64,000 bases of DNA from Streptosporangium lutulentum (GTDB taxonomy: Bacteria; Actinomycetota; Actinomycetes; Streptosporangiales; Streptosporangiaceae): contig NZ_JAUSQU010000001.1 of assembly GCF_030811455.1 (NCBI RefSeq), positions 4,464,001 to 4,528,000 of the forward strand. Direction: 5' to 3'. The notes under the pieces are model-generated. The model was not told the DNA's origin and ran no database searches. It was given only the letters and a program-made list of their open reading frames with translations. This document shows positions 1-8,146 of the stretch, in pieces (within the stretch, counting starts at the first letter, position 1; each line of letters begins with the position of its first letter). Position numbers and translations under genes: made by a program.

Positions 1-549
1 GACAACGGAGACGTACGGCCAGACACGGTCAGGCAGCGATTGCGCGGGCGCCGGGTCGAGCACGACCGTCAGCCCGGCCTTCGCGCCCGCCTCCGCGGCG
101 TGACAGGCGACCTCGGTACGGATCTCAAGTTGGAGGAGAAGCACGCTCGCCCTGTCACGGACGGCACGGATGCTCTCGTCCACCATGTCGACGCTCAGGT
201 CGGAGTTGGCGAGGGGTGTGATGACGATGTCGTTCTCGCCCGACGCGTCGACTCTGATGTGTGCGACGCCCGTACGGTTGTCGACGGTGCGGATCTCCGT
301 CGAAGCCACCCCGTAGGAGTGCAGCCCCGCCAACACGATCTCGCTGAACGGGTCTTTGCCGACGCAGCCGGCCAGCCAGGTGGGCGCTCCCCCACGGGCG
401 GCGGCGACCGCCTGGTTCGCGCCCTTCCCGCCCAGGACCAAAGTGACGTCGTCGCCGAGAATCGTCTCTCCTCGGCGGGGCAGCCTGCGGCTGAACGCTG
501 TGACATCCGCGGTGATGCTCCCGACGACGAGGACACCTTTCGGTTTCAT
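1..549 (-). CDS. rbsK: Ribokinase-like PfkB sugar kinase (3' end cut by window edge)
   Basis: The gene starts at an ATG (549-547) behind a GGAGG site and runs off the left edge, so only the N-terminal 183 residues are visible. The PfkB N-terminal glycine motif GGKGANQAVAAARG lies near residues 41-54, and the early strand MKPKGVLVVGSITAD is typical of ribokinases. The family phosphorylates ribose or deoxyribose with ATP in the cytoplasm. It is the last visible gene of the minus-strand unit that includes deoC and two aldehyde dehydrogenase-type genes. That context makes a deoxyribose kinase (DeoK-like) role as likely as ribokinase. Family assignment is firm; the substrate is inference. The C-terminal catalytic Asp motif lies outside the window. 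Confidence 0.88.
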   Translation of the reverse strand, partial: MKPKGVLVVGSITADVTAFSRRLPRRGETILGDDVTLVLGGKGANQAVAAARGGAPTWLAGCVGKDPFSEIVLAGLHSYGVASTEIRTVDNRTGVAHIRVDASGENDIVITPLANSDLSVDMVDESIRAVRDRASVLLLQLEIRTEVACHAAEAGAKAGLTVVLDPAPAQSLPDRVWPYVSVV

Positions 550-638
550 CTCGGTCCTCCTATTTCAAGCTGTTTCAGGCATTTCTAACTGAGGGTCGCG
601 GCGTACAGCCGTAGACGGGGTGGGGGGGTGCGCCGGGT

Positions 639-1505
639 TCAGATCCCGATCGGATGCCAGACCGTCTTGGTCTCCAGGAACGCCGTCATCCGGCCGGTGC
701 CCGGATCGGTGATCCAGTCGGCTTTCCCGGGGGCGGGGCGCAGGACGCGTTTGAGGTTCTCGGCGGCGGCCTGCTCACAGGAAACGGCCAATTCGAGCTC
801 CGCGCCGGTGAGGTCGATGGCGTTGACGTCCATGTGGCCCGCCAGCCATGGCGCGATCTCCGCGGCCGAGCCGGTGAGGATGTTGACCACACCACCGGGC
901 AGGTCCGACGTGGCCAGCACCTCGGCCAGCGTGATCGACGGCAGCGGCGCCCGTTCCGACGCGACCACCACGCACGTGTTGCCCGTGACGATCACCGGAG
1001 CGATCACGCTGATCAGTCCGAGCAGCGGGTCGGCCTCGGGGGCCACCACGGCGACCACGCCGGTGGGCTCGGTGCTGGACAGGTTGAAGTACGGCCCGGC
1101 CACCGGGTTGGCCGATCCACGGATCGTGCCGATCTTGTCCGACCAGCCCGCGTACCACACGAGCCGGTCCACGGCCGCGTCCACCAGCTCGCCGGCCCTG
1201 CGCACGCCGACGCCGTCGGCGTCGACGAGCTCGGTCACGAACTGGCTCCGGCGCCCCTCCAGCATCTCCGCGACGCGATAGAGGATCTGACCGCGGTTGT
1301 ACGCGGTCGCGGCCGACCAGCCGGGGAAGGCCTTCCGCGCGGTGGCCACCGCCTCCCTGGCGTCCTTACGGGAGGCCTTGGACGCGTTCGCCAGGAACTC
1401 ACCCTTCGAGGAGCTCACGACATATGACCTTCCGCTCTCGGATCGCGGAAACGCGCCACCGATGAACAGCTTGTACGTCTTGCGCACGCCCACGCGCTCA
1501 CTCAT
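639..1505 (-). CDS. Truncated aldehyde dehydrogenase-fold protein lacking the catalytic domain
   Basis: The protein is 288 residues; an active aldehyde dehydrogenase has about 480. Its N-terminal and NAD-binding regions can be followed (YKLFIGGAFPRSESGRSY at the start, then GVVAVVAPEADPLLGL and VIVTGNTCVVVASERAPL). The sequence leaves the family before the ELGGK glutamate motif and the catalytic Cys loop, and ends with a short unique tail (KTVWHPIGI). It follows the full-length dehydrogenase by 48 bp in the same operon. The normal start, intact frame and tail argue for a maintained pseudoenzyme, perhaps a structural partner of the upstream dehydrogenase. That partner role is inference. Confidence 0.8.
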   Translation of the reverse strand: MSERVGVRKTYKLFIGGAFPRSESGRSYVVSSSKGEFLANASKASRKDAREAVATARKAFPGWSAATAYNRGQILYRVAEMLEGRRSQFVTELVDADGVGVRRAGELVDAAVDRLVWYAGWSDKIGTIRGSANPVAGPYFNLSSTEPTGVVAVVAPEADPLLGLISVIAPVIVTGNTCVVVASERAPLPSITLAEVLATSDLPGGVVNILTGSAAEIAPWLAGHMDVNAIDLTGAELELAVSCEQAAAENLKRVLRPAPGKADWITDPGTGRMTAFLETKTVWHPIGI

Positions 1506-1553
1506 TGCCGCATCGCCTTCTCGCGTTCTTCTGGTACGTAAGCTTTCCGGGGA

Positions 1554-2981
1554 TCACACATCCAGATACGCCTCCAGACCCTGGCGTCCGCCCTCGCGAC
1601 CGTAGCCGGACTCCTTGTAGCCGCCGAAGGGCGACGTGGGGTCGAACTTGTTGAACGTGTTGGACCAGACGACGCCGGCCCGGAGCCGGGACGCCATCCA
1701 CAGCATCAGCGAGCCCTTCTCGGTCCAGACGCCGGCCGACAGCCCGTACGGCGTGTTGTTGGCCTTCTCGACCGCCTCCGCGGGAGTACGGAACGTCAGC
1801 ACGGACAGCACCGGGCCGAAGATCTCCTCCCTGGCGATGCGGTGCGACTGGGCGACCCCGGTGAAGATGGTGGGCGGGAACCAGAATCCCTTGTCGGGGA
1901 TCGGGCACGCCGGCGACCACCGCTCGGCCCCCTCGGCCTCGCCGGCGTCCGACAGCTCCCGGATCCTGGCGAGCTGGGCGGCCGAGTTGATCGCGCCGAT
2001 GTCGGTGTTCTTGTCCAGCGGGTCGCCGAGCCTCAGGGTGGACAGCCGCCGCTTGAGGGCCTCCAGCAGTTCGCCGGCGACGGACTCCTGGACCAGCAGC
2101 CGGGAGCCCGCGCAGCAGACGTGGCCCTGGTTGAAGAAGATCCCGTTGACGATGCCCTCGACGGCCTGGTCGAGCGCCGCGTCCTCGAAGACGATGTTGG
2201 CGGCCTTGCCGCCGAGCTCCAGCGTGACCTTCTTGCGCGATCCGGCGACCGACCGGGCGATCTGGCGGCCGACCTCGGTGGAGCCGGTGAAGGCCACCTT
2301 GTCGACGTCGGGGTGGCGGACGAGCGCGCCGCCCGTCTCCCCGGCCCCCGTCACGATGTTCACGACGCCGGGAGGCAGGTCGGCCTGCCGGCAGATCTCC
2401 GCGAAGGCCAGCGCTGTCAGCGGCGTGGTCTCGGCGGGCTTGAGGACGACCGTGTTCCCGCAGGCCAGCGCGGGCGCGATCTTCCACGCCAGCATGAGCA
2501 GCGGGAAGTTCCACGGGATGACCTGCCCCGCCACGCCCAGCGGCCGGGGGGAGGGGCCGAACCCGGCGTGGGAGAGCTTGTCCGCCCATCCGGCGTAGTA
2601 GAAGAAGTGGGCCGCGACCAGCGGCAGGTCCACGTCACGCGACTCGCGGATCGGCTTGCCGTTGTCGAGGGACTCCAGGACGGCGAGCTCACGGGCCCGC
2701 TCCTGGATGATCCGGGCGATCCGGAAGATGTACTTGGCTCGCTCGGATCCGGGCATGGCCGACCACACGGTGAACGCCTTGCGCGCGGCCTGGACCGCCC
2801 GGTCGACGTCGGCCTCGCTCGCCACGGCGATCTCGGCGAGCACCTCCTCGCTGGCCGGGTTGACCGTCTTCTCGCGGCCCTCGCCGAGAGGCTCGACCCA
2901 CTCGCCGTTGATGAACAAGCCGTACGACGGCTTGATGTCGATGATGTCCCGCGACTCCGGCGCGGGTGCGTACTCGAACAT
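1554..2981 (-). CDS. Aldehyde dehydrogenase, NAD(P)-dependent
   Basis: 475 residues from the ATG at 2981, 11 bp after the deoC stop. All landmarks of an active family member are present: the PWNFPLLMLAWK cofactor-binding segment, VVLKPAE, FTGSTEVGRQIA, the general-base glutamate in LELGGKAANIVFEDA, and the nucleophile cysteine in FFNQGHVCCAGSRLL. It oxidises an aldehyde to the acid with NAD(P)+. Beside deoC, the expected substrate is acetaldehyde released from deoxyribose 5-phosphate, which would feed acetate or acetyl-CoA metabolism. An open frame continues far upstream of this start, but that region is deoC in another frame, so the ATG at 2981 is preferred. Substrate is inferred from context. 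Confidence 0.93.
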   Translation of the reverse strand: MFEYAPAPESRDIIDIKPSYGLFINGEWVEPLGEGREKTVNPASEEVLAEIAVASEADVDRAVQAARKAFTVWSAMPGSERAKYIFRIARIIQERARELAVLESLDNGKPIRESRDVDLPLVAAHFFYYAGWADKLSHAGFGPSPRPLGVAGQVIPWNFPLLMLAWKIAPALACGNTVVLKPAETTPLTALAFAEICRQADLPPGVVNIVTGAGETGGALVRHPDVDKVAFTGSTEVGRQIARSVAGSRKKVTLELGGKAANIVFEDAALDQAVEGIVNGIFFNQGHVCCAGSRLLVQESVAGELLEALKRRLSTLRLGDPLDKNTDIGAINSAAQLARIRELSDAGEAEGAERWSPACPIPDKGFWFPPTIFTGVAQSHRIAREEIFGPVLSVLTFRTPAEAVEKANNTPYGLSAGVWTEKGSLMLWMASRLRAGVVWSNTFNKFDPTSPFGGYKESGYGREGGRQGLEAYLDV

Positions 2982-2992
2982 GGAGGGCCGCC

Positions 2993-3934
2993 TTAGTCCA
3001 GGGTGAAGTAGTCGGGCCCGGCGTACCGGCCGGTGGCCATCTTCTGGCGCTGCATGAGCAGGTCGTTGACCAGCGAGGAGGCCCCGAGCCTGAACCAGTC
3101 GGGGTCGAGCCAGTCCGGGCCTGCGGTCTCGTTGACCAGCACCAGATACTTGATCGCGTCCTTGGTCGTCCTGATGCCGCCCGCGGGCTTGACCCCGACC
3201 TTCCTGCCCGCCGTACGGAGGAAGTCGCGGACCGCCTCCAGCATGACGAGCGTGACCGGCAGGGTCGCGGCCGGCGACACCTTTCCCGTCGAGGTCTTGA
3301 TGAAGTCGGCGCCCGCGATCATCGCGAGCCAGGACGCCCTGCGCACGCTGTCGTACGTCGAGAGCTCGCCGGTCTCCAGAATGACCTTCAGGTGTGCGCT
3401 GCCGCAGGCGGCCTTGACCGCCGCGATCTGCTCGAAGACCTTGAGGTAGTCCCCCGCGAGGAACGCGCCACGGTCGATCACCATGTCGATCTCGGACGCG
3501 CCGTCCGCGACCGCGAGCGCGGTGTCGGCGACCTTGACCTCCAGCGACGACCGGCCGCTCGGGAACGCCGTGGCGACCGAGGCGACCTTCACCCCCGAGG
3601 CGCCCAGAGCCTTTACGGCCGTCGCCACCAGGTCGGGGTAAACGCAGACCGCCGCCACCGAGGGGACGGAGGGGTCGGTCGGGTCGGGGTGAATCGCCTT
3701 GGCGCACATCGCCTTCACCTTGCCCGGGGTGTCCGCGCCCTCAAGCGTCGTGAGGTCCACCATCCGGATGGCGAGGTCGATGGCCTGCCTCTTGGCCGTG
3801 GTCTTGATCGATCGCGTGCCCAACATCGCAGCCCGGGCGTCCGCGCCCACCCGGTCCACACCGGGTAGGCCGTGCAGGAACGCCCGTAGCGTCGAGTTGG
3901 ACGCGGCGACCTCCGCGAGCGGAGCAGTGGTCAT
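2993..3934 (-). CDS. deoC: Deoxyribose-phosphate aldolase
   Basis: 313 residues, class I aldolase of the DeoC/LacD fold. It cleaves 2-deoxyribose 5-phosphate to glyceraldehyde 3-phosphate and acetaldehyde. The Schiff-base lysine motif is seen in GADFIKTSTGKVSP and the second active-site lysine region in GVKPAGGIRTTKDA. SEIDMVIDRGAFLAGDY matches the usual DeoC strand. The start overlaps the lacI stop by 4 bases (ATGA), so the two are probably translationally coupled. It is longer than short bacterial DeoC (about 220-260 aa), like the actinobacterial DeoC2-type forms that sit beside aldehyde dehydrogenases. Confidence 0.94.
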   Translation of the reverse strand: MTTAPLAEVAASNSTLRAFLHGLPGVDRVGADARAAMLGTRSIKTTAKRQAIDLAIRMVDLTTLEGADTPGKVKAMCAKAIHPDPTDPSVPSVAAVCVYPDLVATAVKALGASGVKVASVATAFPSGRSSLEVKVADTALAVADGASEIDMVIDRGAFLAGDYLKVFEQIAAVKAACGSAHLKVILETGELSTYDSVRRASWLAMIAGADFIKTSTGKVSPAATLPVTLVMLEAVRDFLRTAGRKVGVKPAGGIRTTKDAIKYLVLVNETAGPDWLDPDWFRLGASSLVNDLLMQRQKMATGRYAGPDYFTLD

Positions 3935-4980
3935 CGTTGCCGACCCCTTCCGGTTCGACCCGCGCCCGCCGCGGTACGCGGCTTGCGCGGTGGTGCTGTC
4001 GAGGCCCGCTCGATCAGCTTGGTGTCCAGGATGATGCGCCGGGCATCATCGTTCGCGTACTGGTCTTCGAAGCGGCGCAGCAGTAACCGCATGGCGAGCG
4101 CTCCCTGCTCGACCATCGGCCGGTCGACGACGGTCAGCGGCGGCCGCAGCAACGGGCCCGTATCAAGGTCGTCGAACCCGATGAGACTGATCTCGCCGGG
4201 AATGTCCGTACGCAGGTCGTGCAAGGCTTTGAGCGCGCCCAGCGTCATGAGGTTGTTCGCGCTGAAGATGGCGGTGGGCGGTTCGGGCAACGACAGCAGA
4301 GACAGGGCGAGCTGGTAGCCGCTCTCCTCCCGGAAGTCGCCGACCAAGTCGTGTTCGGGAGGGATCTCGACGCCCGCGGCGGTGAGGGCCTGCACGAAAC
4401 CCTCGCGGCGGCATCGTCCGGGAGTGGTGTCCTGGCTCCCGCTGATCGCGGCGATCCGGGTGTGGCCGAGGCTGAGCAGGTGCTCGCCCGCCTGCCGACC
4501 GCCCTTGGTGTTGTTGACCAGGACGGCGTCGAAGTGCTCTCCGCCGAGCAGATCGCGGTCGACGAAGACCAGTGGGACGCCGGCGTCCCGGACGTACATC
4601 GGGGTCTGGTCCTGCTCGGTGGCCGGGGCGAGGATGATGCCGTCCACCCGGCGTATCATCTCCGCGAGCACGGCGTCTTCCCGCTCACTGCTCTCGTCCG
4701 TGTTGGCCAGCTGGATGCGGTAGTCGGTGTGGCGGGTAACGGATTCCATTCCCTTGACGACCGCGGCGAAGTAGGGGTTCGTGATGTCGGGGACGACCAC
4801 GCCGATGGTGTGCGTCCGGCCCGACTGCAGGGACTGGGCCGTGGCACTCGGCCAGTAGTCCATCTCATCCACAGCTGCCTGGATCGCCTCCGCCGAGCGC
4901 ACCCGTTGACCACGCAGGAACCGCGAGACCGTCGCGGGAGAGACCCCGGCGCGGGCGGCCACATCGTGGATGGTGGCCAA
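3931..4980 (-). CDS. LacI-family transcriptional regulator of the deo operon
   Basis: An in-frame TTG at 4980 is preceded by AGGAGG with a 5-base gap and gives a 349-residue protein beginning MATIHDVAARAG. The longer frame to 5031 would place an operator inside the coding region and has no good ribosome site, so I prefer the TTG. The N-terminal LacI helix-turn-helix (DVAARAGVSPATVSRFLRG) is followed by the hinge helix and a periplasmic-binding-like effector domain (TIGVVVPDITNPYFAAVVKG, then GFDDLDTGPLLRPPLTVV). It leads the operon with deoC and overlaps it. It probably represses its own operon in response to a sugar or sugar phosphate, which is inference. Confidence 0.93.
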   Translation of the reverse strand: MATIHDVAARAGVSPATVSRFLRGQRVRSAEAIQAAVDEMDYWPSATAQSLQSGRTHTIGVVVPDITNPYFAAVVKGMESVTRHTDYRIQLANTDESSEREDAVLAEMIRRVDGIILAPATEQDQTPMYVRDAGVPLVFVDRDLLGGEHFDAVLVNNTKGGRQAGEHLLSLGHTRIAAISGSQDTTPGRCRREGFVQALTAAGVEIPPEHDLVGDFREESGYQLALSLLSLPEPPTAIFSANNLMTLGALKALHDLRTDIPGEISLIGFDDLDTGPLLRPPLTVVDRPMVEQGALAMRLLLRRFEDQYANDDARRIILDTKLIERASTAPPRKPRTAAGAGRTGRGRQR

Positions 4981-5003
4981 CAGGACCTCCTCTACTCTAC
5001 TGA

Positions 5004-5024
5004 AACCGTTCTCAGAGAATGGTT
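5004..5024. promoter_or_regulatory. LacI-type operator in front of the lacI-deoC operon
   Basis: A 21-bp odd-centred palindrome, AACCGTTCTC-A-GAGAATGGTT, with 9 of 10 arm positions complementary. It lies 24 bp upstream of the TTG start of the LacI-family gene. Size, symmetry and site fit a LacI-family autoregulatory operator. A TTGACG box lies upstream at 5049-5044 on the minus strand, but I see no convincing -10 element. Confidence 0.7.
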
Positions 5025-5031
5025 GCAGCAT

Positions 5032-5621
5032 CTACGCGACGTGCGTCAACGGAGGTCCCCGACATGTGGCCGATTTGAAACCTTCCGGCTCACCGCCCAG
5101 CTCAACGAGGGTGAGATCATCCGATCATGGGATGATCTCTATCGAGAACGACGATTAGTGAAATCGATGCCAGATACGGCCTTCGCGCCCCGTACGAGAG
5201 CCGTAGGGTCACGAATTTGTGTCGCTGTGTTCACTTCTATCGTCATCCCCTTGACAGCCGCTCGACATCGCAGCGATGGTCTTACCAGCAACTATGCGGA
5301 CAATCGTGCCATTTTAGGTGCGGCGTACCTGCCAGAGGAGTGTCGGTGATCGGTCCCGAAAGTCGGCGCGGACGTTGGCGTCTGTCCAACGCCCGAGGGA
5401 CACCGTTTTCAGGCTGACGCCATCGCGACGATAGGTCTCGTCGCCCATCGCCGTGCCCGCTTGGTGGCGGGCTCGCTCCCCGTTTCGTGGTCCCGCTCCC
5501 CGGTGTCCAAAAACGGTTGCACGCCCCCGGCCGCCCTGGCCAAGCCAGCGCTTCCCTGCCGGCCGGCGTGAGTCACCATTCTCCGTCAGGCCGTTTTGCT
5601 ACCCCAAGAAAGGCTCCTTCC
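5032..5621. other. Divergent intergenic region between lacI-deoC and ABC operon
   Basis: About 590 bp without a credible gene. It contains the inverted repeat at 5113-5139 and a TTGACA box at 5251-5256 without a good -10 partner. I looked for a thiamine pyrophosphate riboswitch, because the downstream binding protein is THI5/NMT1-like, but found no match to its conserved core. Confidence 0.5.
5113..5139. promoter_or_regulatory. Perfect inverted repeat, likely operator
   Basis: GAGATCATCC and GGATGATCTC form perfect 10-bp arms around a 7-base spacer. The site is about 130 bp upstream of the lacI start and 480 bp upstream of the ABC operon. It differs from the LacI-type palindrome at 5004-5024, so a second regulator would be needed. 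No regulator gene for it is visible nearby. Confidence 0.5.
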
Positions 5622-6668
5622 ATGCCTGCGCCCCTTTCTCGTCGCGCCTTCATGTCCGGCGTCGGAGGCATGTCGCTTCTCGCCGCCGGTATGGCGCTGA
5701 GCGCCTGCTCGTCCTCCTCCTCCACCACCACCTCCGCTTCCGGCCTGGCCAAGGTGAACTTCCAGCTCGGATGGTTGGCCAATGTCGAGAACATGGGCCT
5801 GTTCATGGCGGACCACGCCGGCTACTTCCGCGACGAGCAGCTCGACGTCACGCTGACGCCGGGCGGTCCCTCCGTCGTCGTCGAACCGCTCCTGGTCAGT
5901 GGCAAGGCGCTGGTCGGGCTCGACTCCGTCGACACCATCGCCAAAGCACGTAACGAGGGCGCCGCCCTCAAGATCGTCGCCGCGACCATGCAGACCAATC
6001 CGACGGCGATCATGTCCCTCGCCTCGGCTCCCGTACGAACGCTGAAGGATCTGGTCGGCAAGCGGCTCGGTGTCCAGCAGAGCGGTGTGGAAATCGTCAA
6101 CACCGTGTTCAAGGCGAATGACATCGATCCTGCCAGCGTGACCATCGTGCCGATGCAGTTCGACCCGGCGCCCCTGGTGGCCGGAGACTGCGACGCGTTC
6201 ATGTCGCTGCTGGTGAACCAGCCGATCCAGCTGGACCTCGAAGGTGTGAAGACCACGACGTTCACACTCGCCGAGTACGGCTACAACGTCTGGGCGGACG
6301 TGCTGCTCGTCAGCGAGCGGACGCTCGCGGACAAGGCCAAGCGCGAGTTGATCGTCAAGATCGTCCGAGCCTCGGTACGCGGCTGGCAGGACGCGCTCAG
6401 CGACACCGACGCCGCGGCCAAGATCGTCGTGGAGAAGTACGGCAAGAGCCTCAACCTCGACCTGAAGGCCCAGCAGAAGACCGCCGCGGCGTTCCAGTCC
6501 GTCATCGAGGCCGGAGACGCCAAGGCGAACGGCCTGCTCACGATGAGCGCCAAGGGGATCGCGGACAACATCGCCACGCTGAACTCGATCGGTATCAAGG
6601 CGACCGCCGACGAGTTGTTCGACACGAGCGTTCTCAGCGATGTCTACGCGGGCAAGACCCGCCTCTGA
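5622..6668 (+). CDS. ABC transporter substrate-binding lipoprotein, NMT1/THI5-like
   Basis: The ATG at 5622 follows AAGAAAGG and gives 348 residues. The N-terminus has a twin-arginine motif (SRRAFM, residues 6-11), a hydrophobic stretch and a lipobox LSAC ending at Cys29, so this is a Tat-exported, membrane-anchored binding protein. The mature domain (VNFQLGWLANVENMGLFMAD, then GYFRDEQLDVTLTPGGP) has the NMT1/SsuA-type fold that binds thiamine-precursor pyrimidines, sulfonates, nitrate or similar small molecules. It is the first gene of a five-gene transport operon ending in a deaminase. That favours a nitrogen-heterocycle ligand such as a pyrimidine or purine, but the ligand is inferred. Confidence 0.9.
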   Translation: MPAPLSRRAFMSGVGGMSLLAAGMALSACSSSSSTTTSASGLAKVNFQLGWLANVENMGLFMADHAGYFRDEQLDVTLTPGGPSVVVEPLLVSGKALVGLDSVDTIAKARNEGAALKIVAATMQTNPTAIMSLASAPVRTLKDLVGKRLGVQQSGVEIVNTVFKANDIDPASVTIVPMQFDPAPLVAGDCDAFMSLLVNQPIQLDLEGVKTTTFTLAEYGYNVWADVLLVSERTLADKAKRELIVKIVRASVRGWQDALSDTDAAAKIVVEKYGKSLNLDLKAQQKTAAAFQSVIEAGDAKANGLLTMSAKGIADNIATLNSIGIKATADELFDTSVLSDVYAGKTRL

Positions 6669-6713
6669 CGTCCCCCTTCCAGTTATCCTCCACACCAACA
6701 GGAGCCCACCGCA

Positions 6714-7295
6714 GTGCCTGTCCCGCACACCGAAGATCCTTGGACCCACGTCAACAGCGTGCGGGGATTCCCCGCCGACGAGCTGATCTCCACCCTCCAG
6801 AAGTCGGTCCGCCGCGGCCTGCTGGAGAACGCCCTGCTCGTCGCTCGTGAGATGTACGAGAGCAGCGGCGAACTGGAGGAGGTGATGTGGTCACGCCTCC
6901 TCGTCATGTCATGCGAGGACACCGGAACCGGCACGTTCGCCGAACCCGTGGTCCTCGACTGCCTCTATCGCATGCACCAGCACCTCCCCCGAGGCACCGG
7001 CGACAGGTGGCTGTTCGCGGTGCACGCCATACGCTTCCTGGTCAGCCGTACGAAGGACCGTACGACCGACGAACTGGCGCTGTGGGCCACCAACATGCTG
7101 GGCAGCGGAGAACGCCTCCCCGAGATCCCCGACTACGCCCTCGACATGCACACCCGCCGCGGGCAGGAGATGGGCCGCGACGTCTCGCACTTCCTGACGG
7201 AAGGCTCGAAGGTGGAGAACGAACTCCCCGGCCGCGACACTTCCTACCGTGACCAGTTGCTCGCCATCCTGGCGGCGGGAAAGTGGGAGGCGTGA
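6714..7295 (+). CDS. RarA/MgsA C-terminal-like helical protein inside an ABC transport operon
   Basis: 193 residues from a GTG at 6714 with an AGGAG site about 9 bases upstream. There is no signal peptide or membrane segment, so it is cytoplasmic. The segments [36 protein letters not shown] and [17 protein letters not shown] resemble the helical C-terminal tetramerisation region of the RarA/MgsA clamp-loader-like ATPases, without any AAA+ domain. Its stop overlaps the start of the ABC ATPase gene, so it belongs to the transport operon. Its function there is unknown. Family resemblance is from recalled motifs only. Confidence 0.6.
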   Translation: MPVPHTEDPWTHVNSVRGFPADELISTLQKSVRRGLLENALLVAREMYESSGELEEVMWSRLLVMSCEDTGTGTFAEPVVLDCLYRMHQHLPRGTGDRWLFAVHAIRFLVSRTKDRTTDELALWATNMLGSGERLPEIPDYALDMHTRRGQEMGRDVSHFLTEGSKVENELPGRDTSYRDQLLAILAAGKWEA

Positions 7296-8146
7296 CAGCC
7301 CGCCCACACGCGGCCCCTTCGCCCGCCGCCGATCCACCGGGCGCCGTAGGCCTGGCCGCGACCACGCTCAGCAGGACCTTCAGCGTAGGGGCGTCCGAAG
7401 TCACCGCGCTTCGCGACATCGACCTGCACACGAGACGCGGCGAGTTCACCGCCTTGCTGGGTCCTTCCGGATGCGGCAAATCCACCCTGCTGCGGATCTT
7501 CGCCGGCTTGGAGCAGCCGTCTTCCGGCGCCGCGCACGTCCACGGCCGCTCCCCCGACGACCTGCGTCGTGAGCATCGCATCGGGGTGGCCTTCCAGGAC
7601 TCCGCCCTGCTGCCATGGCGCAGCGTCGAGGCCAACATCGCACTGCCCTTCGAGGTGGCGGGCCGGCCGGTGAGCCGGCCGGCGATAGCCGACCTGGTGC
7701 GCCTCACCGGACTCACCGGCTTCGAAAAGGCCCGGCCCGCCCAGTTGTCCGGCGGCATGCGCCAGCGGGTGGCGCTCGCGCGGACCCTCGCCGGCGAGCC
7801 GGAGGTCATGCTGCTGGACGAACCGTTCGGCGCGTTGGATGAGATGACCCGCCAGCGGCTCAACCTGGAGCTGCAGCGGATCTGGCTGGAGCGTGCGACG
7901 ACGACCCTCCTCGTCACTCACTCCATCAGCGAGGCGGTGTTCCTCGCCGACACCGTGGTGGTGATGGGCGCCCGTCCGGGACGGATCATCGACGCGGTAC
8001 GGATCGACCTGCCACGACCGCGCGATGTCGGACTTACGCGCTCACCCGAGTTCCATGCGCTCTGCGACACCCTCAGCGAGCTGCTCTTCGGACAGAGCGA
8101 CGACGGTGACTCCAGCCGGATCGGCCCATCCGAGGACATGACGTGA
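7283..8146 (+). CDS. ABC transporter ATP-binding protein (NMT/SsuB/TauB type)
   Basis: About 287 residues. The start is GTG at 7283 or GTG at 7292; both overlap the upstream gene. Walker A is GPSGCGKST (near residue 60), the Q-loop [11 protein letters not shown], the signature [13 protein letters not shown], Walker [14 protein letters not shown], and the switch histidine lies in [10 protein letters not shown]. These are diagnostic of the nitrate/sulfonate/taurine/pyrimidine importer ATPases. It energises the double permease encoded directly downstream, whose GTG start overlaps this stop by 4 bases. Confidence 0.93.
   Translation: MGGVTARPHAAPSPAADPPGAVGLAATTLSRTFSVGASEVTALRDIDLHTRRGEFTALLGPSGCGKSTLLRIFAGLEQPSSGAAHVHGRSPDDLRREHRIGVAFQDSALLPWRSVEANIALPFEVAGRPVSRPAIADLVRLTGLTGFEKARPAQLSGGMRQRVALARTLAGEPEVMLLDEPFGALDEMTRQRLNLELQRIWLERATTTLLVTHSISEAVFLADTVVVMGARPGRIIDAVRIDLPRPRDVGLTRSPEFHALCDTLSELLFGQSDDGDSSRIGPSEDMT

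Noticed and set aside
40..588. Long plus-strand frames opposite the ribokinase gene
   Set aside because: They are Arg- and Gly-rich antisense shadows without ribosome sites; the minus-strand kinase frame has a clear family match.
1498..2589. Long minus-strand frame across the aldehyde dehydrogenase gene
   Set aside because: It is a shadow in another frame, Arg/Gly-rich, with no family resemblance.
5031..5621. Possible TPP riboswitch before the NMT1/THI5-like gene
   Set aside because: I could not find the conserved CTGAGA and related core elements.
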